From Chryseolinea sp. H1M3-3 (GTDB taxonomy: Bacteria; Bacteroidota; Bacteroidia; Cytophagales; Cyclobacteriaceae), in NCBI RefSeq assembly GCF_029360725.1, contig NZ_JARKMY010000018.1:62001-126000 (forward strand): a stretch of DNA of 64,000 bases. Direction: 5' to 3'. The notes beneath the pieces were generated by a model. The model saw nothing but the letters and a program-made list of their open reading frames with translations, made no database searches and was not told where the DNA came from. The position numbers and the translations under genes were made by a program. Positions within the stretch are counted from its first letter, which is position 1. The number at the start of each line of letters is the position of its first letter. This document shows positions 25,341-33,194 of this stretch, one piece after another.

Positions 25341-25880
25341 ATGAACGAAACAGAGATTTTCGAACGCATCTGCAAAGGTGACGAGAAGGCTCTTGAGTTA
25401 CTCTATAAGAAATACTATCGAATGATGACCAAGCTGGTCATTACCAATAGTGGTACGGAGGACGAGGCTCGCGACGTTTATCAGGATGCGCTGATTGTGT
25501 TTTGGCAAAAGGCTACTTCAGGCAATCTGGTCTTAACTTCCAAAATGAGCACGTACATCTACAGCATTTGCCAAAATCTGTGGAGAAAAGAACTGGATAG
25601 AAAAAAACGGCTGTCGAACGAGGAAAAAGACAGCGCTGTTACGTTAGATACAGAGACGCTGGAAAGAGAAAAGATCATAGCGAAATGTATTGATCAGTTA
25701 GACGGGACCTGCAAGAAAGTATTGATGTATTATTATTTTGAAGAAATGTCAATGCAGGATATTGCGGATAAACTTGGTTTTGCAAATACAGATACAGCAA
25801 AAACAAAAAAGTACAAATGCAAAAAAAAGTTAGACGATTTAGTGAAAGCTCAGTACTCTGAGAAGGACTTTTTAGATTAG
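25341..25880 (+). CDS. ECF-type RNA polymerase sigma factor
   Basis: 179 residues from the ATG at 25341 (MNETEIFERI); an in-frame ATG at 25317 would add eight residues. Sigma region 2 (about 20-90: ALELLYKKYYRMM, DEARDVYQDALIVFW) and region 4 (about 115-165: CKKVLMYYYFEEMSMQDIADKLGF, in part) with a helix-turn-helix are present. It should redirect RNA polymerase to an extracytoplasmic stress regulon. The gene 5 bp downstream codes for a single-pass membrane protein and is the likely partner. Not next to a FecR gene, so not the usual TonB-receptor signalling type. Confidence 0.9.
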   Translation: MNETEIFERICKGDEKALELLYKKYYRMMTKLVITNSGTEDEARDVYQDALIVFWQKATSGNLVLTSKMSTYIYSICQNLWRKELDRKKRLSNEEKDSAVTLDTETLEREKIIAKCIDQLDGTCKKVLMYYYFEEMSMQDIADKLGFANTDTAKTKKYKCKKKLDDLVKAQYSEKDFLD

Positions 25881-25885
25881 AAATT

Positions 25886-26782
25886 ATGGCTTCGGAAAAA
25901 GATTTAGAATTACTAGACCAATATGTAAGCAACCGGCTTACCGCTTCAGATAAGACTGCTTTTGAACAAAAGCTGGCATCGGATACATCCCTAAAGAATG
26001 AGTACAAGCTTCAGCAAAAATTGGTTGATAAAATCCGGGAAGCACGTGTCAAGGAACTAAAAACAATGTTTAATAATGTCCCTGCGTCGGCCCTGGAACC
26101 CAATGGAACATCCGTCGCTACCCAAATTACGCTTTTGATAGCGGTAGTGGGTGCGATAGGCGCTGGCGTATACTTTTATATGAGCCGGGAGGAAAATGTT
26201 GAAACCCAACCCATAACTCAACAGGAACAAGTCACCCAGGAAACACCTCAGGCAATTGAACCCAACCAAGACGAGACACCTAAACAAGAAGTACCTGCGG
26301 TTGTTGAAGAAAAAGAATCATCCGAGTCCGTAACACCTGCAATAGAAAAAGATCAGGAGGAAACTAAGGTTCCTCAAGCGCATAACGGTTTGAAGAATGA
26401 CGAAGAACCAAAGGGACCTGCACCGCTGGATATTTTTGACCCGACGCAAGAAGGCGAAACCGCTAACAAGGCTAATCCAGAGGCGAAGATCTCAGAGGCA
26501 CCCCTGAGCAAATCCTCGATTGTTGTTGAAGTCGACAACAGTAACAAAAAGTTTAACTTTCATTACCAGTTTAAGAATGGCAAATTGTATTTGTTTGGAA
26601 CTTTTGAGAAAAACCTGTACGAGATCATGGAATTTTTCAGCGGAAACAAAAGAACTGTGTTCCTCTTTTACAAGGATAATTATTACCTGCTGAGCGAAGA
26701 AAACGACACCATCAAACCTTTGGCTCCAATTAATGATCCTACCCTTCTTCAGAAGTTAAAAGATTATCGCGGAGCGAGATAG
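25886..26782 (+). CDS. Membrane protein, probable non-canonical anti-sigma factor
   Basis: 298 residues. Cytoplasmic N-terminus (about 1-75) of helices (LDQYVSNRLTASDKTAFEQ, KLASDTSLKNEYKLQQKLV) like the anti-sigma region of many Bacteroidota regulators; a membrane helix (about 80-99); a long Pro/Glu/Gln-rich linker (about 105-215); and a small C-terminal domain rich in Phe, Tyr and Lys. No zinc HxxxCxxC motif is present. The 5-bp gap to the ECF sigma gene and the topology support an anti-sigma role with a sensory domain outside the membrane. Function is inferred from layout; the outer domain is not recognised. Confidence 0.75.
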   Translation: MASEKDLELLDQYVSNRLTASDKTAFEQKLASDTSLKNEYKLQQKLVDKIREARVKELKTMFNNVPASALEPNGTSVATQITLLIAVVGAIGAGVYFYMSREENVETQPITQQEQVTQETPQAIEPNQDETPKQEVPAVVEEKESSESVTPAIEKDQEETKVPQAHNGLKNDEEPKGPAPLDIFDPTQEGETANKANPEAKISEAPLSKSSIVVEVDNSNKKFNFHYQFKNGKLYLFGTFEKNLYEIMEFFSGNKRTVFLFYKDNYYLLSEENDTIKPLAPINDPTLLQKLKDYRGAR

Positions 26783-26788
26783 CAAAAC

Positions 26789-26818
26789 AAAAAAGCCTTG
26801 GACCCCCAGGGCTTTTTT
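26789..26818 (+). terminator. Rho-independent terminator of the sigma/anti-sigma unit
   Basis: AAAAAAGCC / GGCTTTTTT outer stem with a short inner pairing TGG / CCA, seven bases after the stop. A- and T-runs on both sides would let it work from either strand. Confidence 0.8.
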
Positions 26819-26870
26819 ATTTTAAATACCCGTGCCACAGACCACTGCTTATTCGTTTAATATTTTCTCC

Positions 26871-26878
26871 TAACTTTG
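26871..26878 (+). promoter_or_regulatory. Candidate -7 element of ftsX
   Basis: TAACTTTG is an exact TAnnTTTG match 12 bp before the ftsX ATG, implying a very short leader of about 5 nt. No TTG at the usual -33 distance. Confidence 0.5.
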
Positions 26879-26889
26879 CGGTTTAAAGC

Positions 26890-27765
26890 ATGCAGTCAAC
26901 TCGTAAAAAGAAATTAGGCGGATACCCGGCGTTGGGGGTAGTGACCAGTATCACACTCGCTCTATTCGTGCTCGGCTTATTTGGAACATTGATTATTTAT
27001 TCAAATCAATTCGGCAAAATTGTGCGCGATAATTTGAACGTAAAAGTTTTTCTAAAAAGCACGTTGACTGAAACGCAACGCAACCAATTAGAAAGAACAA
27101 TCGGCTCTAAACAATTCGTAGCCAAGGGCGATAATGCCATCACTTTTGTATCCAAAGAGGAAGCCGAAAAAGATCTCATTAAGCAAATTGGTGATTACAA
27201 GGAAATCTTAGGTGAGAATCCTCTAAAGGATGCGTTTATCGTGAAGGTTGCAACGGAATTTCAGGACACCACCAGTTTAAGAAAAGTGAAAAGTGAGTTA
27301 GAGAACATGAATGGCGTGCTCGAGGCCACCTATGAAAAACATTTGTTTGACGAGGTGAATAAAAATTTCACCAAGATCTCCATAGCACTTTTGATTCTTG
27401 CTGTGCTATTGATGGTGGTCACGTTTTTACTTGTGAACAGTACCTTACGCATTGCATTGTTTTCTCAACGATTTCTCATCCGCAGCATGCAGCTGGTGGG
27501 TGCTAAAAAATGGTTTATTCAATGGCCATTTTTATTTCGGGCAATCAGTTATGGCTTTTTGTCCAGCATATTGGCATCCGCGCTCCTATGGGGATTTTCA
27601 ACGTATGCGCAACAAAAAATTACTGATCTTTCATTACTTCACAATCAAGAACACTTTTTAGCATTGCTGATGATACTATCGGTCATGGGAATTATCGTAG
27701 CCACCGTCAGTACCTTTTTCGCGATCCACAAATATTTAAAAATGTCATTAGACGAACTATACTAA
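26890..27765 (+). CDS. ftsX: Cell division protein FtsX
   Basis: 291 residues, four membrane helices (about 20-41, 165-190, 215-240, 258-282) with a large extracytoplasmic loop (about 45-160) containing NLNVKVFLKSTLTETQ and the VEEAL-like VSKEEAEKDLIKQIG segment, as in FtsX. With FtsE it transmits an ATP-driven signal to peptidoglycan hydrolases at the septum. FtsE is not in the window, as is common in Bacteroidota. First gene of ftsX-DUF3098-uppP-truB. Confidence 0.92.
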   Translation: MQSTRKKKLGGYPALGVVTSITLALFVLGLFGTLIIYSNQFGKIVRDNLNVKVFLKSTLTETQRNQLERTIGSKQFVAKGDNAITFVSKEEAEKDLIKQIGDYKEILGENPLKDAFIVKVATEFQDTTSLRKVKSELENMNGVLEATYEKHLFDEVNKNFTKISIALLILAVLLMVVTFLLVNSTLRIALFSQRFLIRSMQLVGAKKWFIQWPFLFRAISYGFLSSILASALLWGFSTYAQQKITDLSLLHNQEHFLALLMILSVMGIIVATVSTFFAIHKYLKMSLDELY

Positions 27766-27777
27766 CAAAAAAGCACA

Positions 27778-27981
27778 ATGGAGAGTAAACTTCCCTTCGG
27801 TAAAAAAAACTATCAGCTTATGATCATCGGTGTATTAACGCTGGTGGTGGGTTTTGTTATCATGTCGTCTGATCAGGAGCAGCATGGTTTTGGTTTTTTG
27901 GGCTTAACCTTAGGGCCAATCATTGTCATGGCCGGTTTTATAATTGAAATTTGGGCCATCTTGCGCAAGCCTTCCAAATGA
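27778..27981 (+). CDS. DUF3098 family membrane protein
   Basis: 67 residues with two membrane helices (about 14-31 and 38-60) and a basic C-terminal end (RKPSK). FGKKNYQLMIIG and the GLTLGPIIVMAGFI segment match DUF3098, a short family found between ftsX and uppP in many Bacteroidota. Twelve base pairs after ftsX and 53 before uppP. Role unknown; constant neighbours suggest envelope or division work. Confidence 0.88.
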   Translation: MESKLPFGKKNYQLMIIGVLTLVVGFVIMSSDQEQHGFGFLGLTLGPIIVMAGFIIEIWAILRKPSK

Positions 27982-28034
27982 TTAACCCACGGTTTAAATT
28001 TCGCCCTCATCGTCATTAACGATCCAAATTTCGC

Positions 28035-28850
28035 ATGTCTATTATTCAAGCAATAATTTTAGCCATTATCGAAGGCATTACTGAGTTTCTACCGATTTCC
28101 TCTACTGGACATATGATCATCGGCTCATCTTTGATGGGTATTGCGTCGGACCCTTTCACAAAGATGTTTACAGTAGCCATCCAGTTCGGCGCTATATTAT
28201 CCGTTATCGTTCTGTACTGGAGAAAATTTCTCCCGAAGAGTGGAAACATGCAGGAGACTTTTAATTTCTATTTGAAACTTATCGTGGCGTTTATTCCAGC
28301 AGCTGTAATCGGTTTTTTATTGAATGACACCATAGATCTCTTGCTTGAGCGGGTGGATGTGGTGGGCTATGCGTTAATTGCAGGTGGCATTTTCTTTCTG
28401 TATGTGGACAAAATATTTCACAAAAATGAAACATACAGCGATCAAAATATCTCATATCCTTCAGCTTTAAAGGTGGGGTTTTTCCAAACCATTGCTATGG
28501 TTCCAGGCGTCTCCAGATCCGCGGCAACCATCATCGGCGGACTCTCTCAAAAACTCAATAAAAAAACAGCTGCAGAGTTTTCCTTTTTTCTGGCGGTACC
28601 GACGATGTTTGCCGCCACGCTTTATAAGATGTATAAATTTTATGATGAAGGTGGTTCCTTTGGCCAGAATGAAGTCACGTTGTTGATCATCGGTAATATC
28701 GTTGCTTTTATCGTGGCAATTCTTGCTATTAAATCCTTCATAAGCTTTCTAACAAAAAACGGATTTAAGGTGTTCGGTTATTACCGTATCGTTGTGGGAA
28801 TCATCATTCTAGTATTGTATTATATGGGTGTAGGACTCTCCGTCGTATAA
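28035..28850 (+). CDS. uppP: Undecaprenyl-diphosphatase
   Basis: 271 residues, about eight membrane helices. The two BacA/UppP signatures are present: [16 protein letters not shown] (about 13-28) with the catalytic Glu/Ser/His region, and [13 protein letters not shown] (about 157-169). It recycles the undecaprenyl carrier lipid for cell-wall synthesis. Its TAA overlaps the truB ATG by one base, showing a shared transcript. Confidence 0.95.
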   Translation: MSIIQAIILAIIEGITEFLPISSTGHMIIGSSLMGIASDPFTKMFTVAIQFGAILSVIVLYWRKFLPKSGNMQETFNFYLKLIVAFIPAAVIGFLLNDTIDLLLERVDVVGYALIAGGIFFLYVDKIFHKNETYSDQNISYPSALKVGFFQTIAMVPGVSRSAATIIGGLSQKLNKKTAAEFSFFLAVPTMFAATLYKMYKFYDEGGSFGQNEVTLLIIGNIVAFIVAILAIKSFISFLTKNGFKVFGYYRIVVGIIILVLYYMGVGLSVV

Positions 28851-29506
28851 TGGAAACGCTTCAAGATCCTGGTAGAATCTTGCTTGTTAATAAACCTCTA
28901 CACTGGACTTCCTTTGATGTAGTGAACAAACTTCGCTACAAACTTAAAACGAAAAAAATAGGACATGCAGGAACGCTTGACCCATTAGCCACAGGGTTAT
29001 TAATTGTCTGTGTTGGTAAAATGACCAAGCGCATCGAGGAGTTTATGGGACAGGAAAAAGAATACACCGGGAAGTTTATTATTGGGCAGACCACCATTTC
29101 GCATGATCTTGAGACAGCCGTGAGCGAACCGAAAGACATTACGCATATTTCGCATGAGTTAATTTACAAAACGAGTGATCAATTCACTGGGAATCTACGG
29201 CAGCTTCCGCCACAACATTCTGCTATACGAATTAAAGGGAAACGAGCGTATGAATTTGCCCGGGAGGGAAAAGAAATTGCATTGGCTCCTCGTGAAGTCA
29301 CAGTCAGATTATTTTCAATAGAAGAAATCAAGCTGCCTGAAATATCCTTTCGAATTGTTTGTTCAAAAGGAACATACATACGCAGTTTGGTTCGTGATTT
29401 TGGAGAAGCCTTGCAGGTTGGCGCTTACCTGTCTGAGCTATGCCGAACCAGAATTGGCGAATTCAGGCTAGAGCAAGCTACAACAGTGGAAGAGATTCAT
29501 TTGTAA
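28850..29506 (+). CDS. truB: tRNA pseudouridine(55) synthase
   Basis: 218 residues. The TruB catalytic motif [14 protein letters not shown] (about 38-51) with the aspartate nucleophile and the [16 protein letters not shown] segment (about 170-185) are intact. It makes pseudouridine at position 55 in the T-loop of tRNAs. It is short compared with E. coli TruB, lacking the C-terminal PUA part, which is normal in this phylum. Overlaps uppP by one base. Confidence 0.95.
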   Translation: METLQDPGRILLVNKPLHWTSFDVVNKLRYKLKTKKIGHAGTLDPLATGLLIVCVGKMTKRIEEFMGQEKEYTGKFIIGQTTISHDLETAVSEPKDITHISHELIYKTSDQFTGNLRQLPPQHSAIRIKGKRAYEFAREGKEIALAPREVTVRLFSIEEIKLPEISFRIVCSKGTYIRSLVRDFGEALQVGAYLSELCRTRIGEFRLEQATTVEEIHL

Positions 29507-29611
29507 AGTATATTGCTACAACGCTGTCTTAAGGTTTGCCGGTGAAGGATTAATTTTATACCAACGTTGAAATCAACATTGAACATTTAACGCCTAAACA
29601 TATTTATCTGC

Positions 29612-30547
29612 ATGAAAATATACCATGGGGTTGAAGATTTTGTGAGATTGTCAAATGCTGTTGTAACCAGTGGTACATTCGATGGTGTGCATGTCGGACA
29701 TACCAAAATATTAACACGTCTTCGTGAAATTGCGTCGAAGACCAATGGTGACACCGTTGTAATCACATTTTGGCCTCATCCCAGATTGGTGCTCCATCCC
29801 GAGGATACTTCATTGAAACTTCTGAACACCTTTGAGGAAAAGGCTGATTTGTTAAAGGCCCAAGGAATAAATCACCTGATCCGCATCCCTTTTACCAAAG
29901 AATTCTCTCAACTCACGTCAGAAGAATTTATCACCCAGATTCTGGTGGATACCATTGGTACAAAAAAGTTAGTAATTGGCCACGATCATCACTTCGGGAA
30001 GAACCGTGAAGGAAGCTTTGAACAGCTTAAGCTCAACGGTCCGAAGTATGGCTTCGATGTCGAAGAAATTCCGCGTCAGGACGTCGACCATGTGGGCGTT
30101 AGTTCTACAAAGATCAGGCATGCACTGGATGCCGGTGATATCGAGACAGCAACGCACTTCTTAGGCCACGCATATAGCTTGACAGGCAGGGTTGTAATGG
30201 GCGATAAGCTGGGGCGATTACTTGGTTTTCCTACCGCCAATATTGAAATTGATACTGCGTATAAACTGATTCCGGCAGACGGCATTTATGCAGTAACGTT
30301 GGAATTTGAGCATCAGCACTTTAAAGGAATGCTGTACATTGGTAAGCGTCCAACTGTAAATGGTGTCAAGCGAAACATTGAAGTAAACATTTTTGATTTT
30401 AACAAAGAGATATACGGTGATTCACTAACAATATTCTTTCATCATCTCATCCGGAGAGATATCAAGTTTAATGATTTGGAAGAATTGAAAAAGCAACTTT
30501 TTTTGGACAAAGCAGACGCATTGAAGATGTTGAATAGCGATTCATAA
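29612..30547 (+). CDS. ribF: Bifunctional riboflavin kinase / FAD synthetase
   Basis: 311 residues, full length. N-terminal nucleotidyltransferase (about 15-175: TSGTFDGVHVGHTKIL, GHDHHFGKNREG, the VSSTKIRHAL end) and C-terminal flavokinase (about 182-305: GDKLGRLLGFPTANI, ADGIYAV, and the NIEVNIFDFNKEIYG loop). It turns riboflavin into FMN and FAD. The 105-bp gap before it shows no FMN riboswitch; it has a small GTTGA / TCAAC inverted repeat only. Confidence 0.95.
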   Translation: MKIYHGVEDFVRLSNAVVTSGTFDGVHVGHTKILTRLREIASKTNGDTVVITFWPHPRLVLHPEDTSLKLLNTFEEKADLLKAQGINHLIRIPFTKEFSQLTSEEFITQILVDTIGTKKLVIGHDHHFGKNREGSFEQLKLNGPKYGFDVEEIPRQDVDHVGVSSTKIRHALDAGDIETATHFLGHAYSLTGRVVMGDKLGRLLGFPTANIEIDTAYKLIPADGIYAVTLEFEHQHFKGMLYIGKRPTVNGVKRNIEVNIFDFNKEIYGDSLTIFFHHLIRRDIKFNDLEELKKQLFLDKADALKMLNSDS

Positions 30548-30666
30548 GTATCACGATATTCATCGTTCGATTTGTTGTTAATATCCTGTAGTCAATTCAA
30601 ATTCTTATTTTTAGACATTAAATATTTCGAAGGACAATAAGGGGTTAACAGCTAACCGCAAATCCA

Positions 30667-32613
30667 ATGCTTTGGTCTCCATCACAGGATTTTATCGAAC
30701 AATCGAATCTTCATCATTATCAGCAATGGCTTGTTGATAATAAAAACCTTTCTTTCTCAAGCTATCAAGAACTGTGGAAATGGTCCGTGGACAATCTGGA
30801 AGATTTTTGGGAATCCATTTTTCAATATTTTGATGTCATCCACGAAGGACATTACAATTCAGTTTTGGGAGAACAAAAAGAATACAACGTCTCCTGGTTT
30901 GAAGGCGTTAGCCTTAATTACGCAGAACATATTTTCAGGAAATCTACTAATGAGAGACCTGCCATTATTTACCAAACTGAAACAAGCGAAGTAAAGGAGA
31001 TCAGTTGGCAAGAGCTGTCCGTAAAGGCAGCTTCACTTCAATACCATCTAAAAGACTGGGGAGTTACAAAAGGCGATCGGGTTGTCGCTTACATGCCATG
31101 CATACCAGAAACCACAATTGCGCTACTTGCAACGGTATCATTAGGCGCGATTTGGTCCAGTTGTTCGCCTGACTTCGGTACAACGGCTGTTATTGATCGT
31201 TTTGCGCAAATTTATCCCAAGGTGTTAATTGCTACTGATCATTATTGCTATGGCGGCAAACATTTTGATAAATCTCAAGTTGTTGAGGAAATAATCAAAA
31301 AACTACCTACTCTTGAGGTCGTCGTTATTGTTAGTAATAAGTCTATTCAATTAAAAACGCAAAAGCCCGTTCTCACCTGGAAAACTGTCACGACAGAAAC
31401 GACCCGTGAACTTGAGATTGTTCATGTGCCTTTCTCCCATCCGTTGTGGGTCTTATATTCTTCCGGTACAACAGGATTACCAAAAGCTTTTGTGCATTCT
31501 CACGGTGGTATTTTACTCGAACAATTGAAGTATGGTACCTTTCATAATGATTTCAAACCCGGTGAGCGATGCTTCTGGTATACCACTACCGGTTGGATGA
31601 TGTGGAATTATATTCATGGATGTCTTTTGGTGGGTGCAACGATGGTTTTATACGAAGGCAGCGTTGCATATCCTGACCTAAACGTGTTATGGGAATTTGC
31701 TGAGAAAGTTAAGATCCACCATTTTGGAACCAGTGCTGCCTATTTGCTAGCAAACATGAAGGAGACTATTCAGCCCGGAAAAAAATTTAACTTGAGATCT
31801 TTGCGCTCGATAAGTTCTACAGGTAGCACGCTACCACCTGAAGCGTTTCAATGGGTATACCGGGAAGTCAAAAAAGACCTTTGGTTGGTATCCATGAGTG
31901 GTGGCTCGGATGTGTGTAGTGCCTTTGTTGGCGGAAATCCAACGTTACCGGTATATGCAGGAGAAATTCAATGCCGTGCTTTAGGTTGTAATCTTCAGGC
32001 TTTTGACGATGAAGGTACTTCAATAGAAAATGAGGTTGGTGAAATGGTGATTCTAAACCCCATGCCCTCCATGCCGATATATTTTTGGAACGATCCGGAA
32101 TATAAACGGTACAGGGAAAGCTATTTTCAGCATTTTCCTTTTGTATGGCGTCATGGCGATTGGATTCAGATCACATCTCATAAAGGCGTGGTTATCTATG
32201 GCCGATCGGACGCTACATTAAACCGGGCCGGTGTTAGAATTGGCACCAGTGAAATTTATCGTGCACTCGATAAAATTGAAGAAGTTAAAGACAGTCTTAT
32301 TGTTTGTATTGAAGAAAAGAACGGCACTTTTTGGATGCCCTTGTTTGTGGTCATGAAAGAGGCATATAAACTCACCGAAGACATTAAACTAAACATTAAC
32401 CGAACGCTTCGTAGTGATTATAGTCCCCGGCACGTACCAGATGAAATAATCTCTGTTGCCGACATTCCATATACCATCAGCGGAAAAAAAACTGAAGCTC
32501 CGGTAAAAAAAATATTAATGGGTAAAGATCCTGATAAGGTAATAAGCACGGGTACATTGAGGAATCCATCCTCTATGACTGTGTTTGTGGAATTGGCAAA
32601 AAAACGCAGATAA
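30667..32613 (+). CDS. aacS: Acetoacetate--CoA ligase
   Basis: 648 residues, the usual length of acetoacetyl-CoA synthetase in the adenylate-forming family. Marks: the acetyl-CoA-synthetase N-terminal domain (WKWSVDNLEDFWESIFQYF), AMP-binding loop LYSSGTTGLPKAFVHSHGG (about 262-280), FWYTTTGWMMWN, the YGRSDATLNRAGVRIGTSEIYR segment (in part) and a C-terminal lysine in TISGKKTEAPVKKIL. It activates acetoacetate for lipid or PHB-type metabolism. Single gene followed by gldC; a GGTTA / TAACC hairpin sits just before its start. Confidence 0.93.
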   Translation: MLWSPSQDFIEQSNLHHYQQWLVDNKNLSFSSYQELWKWSVDNLEDFWESIFQYFDVIHEGHYNSVLGEQKEYNVSWFEGVSLNYAEHIFRKSTNERPAIIYQTETSEVKEISWQELSVKAASLQYHLKDWGVTKGDRVVAYMPCIPETTIALLATVSLGAIWSSCSPDFGTTAVIDRFAQIYPKVLIATDHYCYGGKHFDKSQVVEEIIKKLPTLEVVVIVSNKSIQLKTQKPVLTWKTVTTETTRELEIVHVPFSHPLWVLYSSGTTGLPKAFVHSHGGILLEQLKYGTFHNDFKPGERCFWYTTTGWMMWNYIHGCLLVGATMVLYEGSVAYPDLNVLWEFAEKVKIHHFGTSAAYLLANMKETIQPGKKFNLRSLRSISSTGSTLPPEAFQWVYREVKKDLWLVSMSGGSDVCSAFVGGNPTLPVYAGEIQCRALGCNLQAFDDEGTSIENEVGEMVILNPMPSMPIYFWNDPEYKRYRESYFQHFPFVWRHGDWIQITSHKGVVIYGRSDATLNRAGVRIGTSEIYRALDKIEEVKDSLIVCIEEKNGTFWMPLFVVMKEAYKLTEDIKLNINRTLRSDYSPRHVPDEIISVADIPYTISGKKTEAPVKKILMGKDPDKVISTGTLRNPSSMTVFVELAKKRR

Positions 32614-32738
32614 TGCTTTTGTAATCTTGGACTGGCAATTATGCAGGTCCACACGGCTCCCCGAGGCAACTATAACGTCGATCCAAAAAAAATCCTAAAA
32701 ACAAAAGAGATGGATTGAGTGCGTATTAACTTGCCGCC

Positions 32739-33071
32739 ATGAAAAAATCAACCATTAATTTTACTGTAGAGCTGGATGATAATAACATTCCCGAAAAAAT
32801 TTTTTGGGAAGCGACAGGTAAACCGGAACCAGGCTTAACAGAAACAAAATCTATCAGCGTTTCCTTGTGGGATCATACCCAAAAAAACACCCTTAGAATT
32901 GATCTTTGGTCAAAGGACATGCCGGTAGACGACATGAAGCGTTTTCACGTCGAATGCCTTGGGGGTATCGCGCAAAGCATCCTTACCTCCACCCAGGATG
33001 AGTTCATGTCTAACGAGATAAATGCCCTTTGTGAGCGCCTCGTAAATCATCTAAAAGGACAAAACCCCTGA
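32739..33071 (+). CDS. gldC: Gliding motility protein GldC
   Basis: 110 residues, soluble, no signal. The opening MKKSTINFTVELDDNNIPEKIFWEA (in part) and WSKDMPVDDMKRFHVECLGGIAQSI agree with GldC, a cytoplasmic protein associated with Bacteroidota gliding/type IX secretion genetics. Other gld genes are not in the window, which is normal since they are scattered. Its presence is the best single clue to the host's lineage. Confidence 0.92.
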   Translation: MKKSTINFTVELDDNNIPEKIFWEATGKPEPGLTETKSISVSLWDHTQKNTLRIDLWSKDMPVDDMKRFHVECLGGIAQSILTSTQDEFMSNEINALCERLVNHLKGQNP

Positions 33072-33194
33072 TCTCAGGGCCTATCAAACGTTTGTTTATT
33101 CAGTTTTTTTTGTACTTTTCTGATAAGAAGCTCGGTATGCATACTAAATTCATGCGAGCGGGGAGTCAATTTCTCAATCATTTGTCAGGACTGT

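Noticed and set aside
29507-29611. FMN riboswitch upstream of ribF
   Set aside because: The gap is short and lacks the conserved RFN helices; only a small GTTGA/TCAAC repeat is present.
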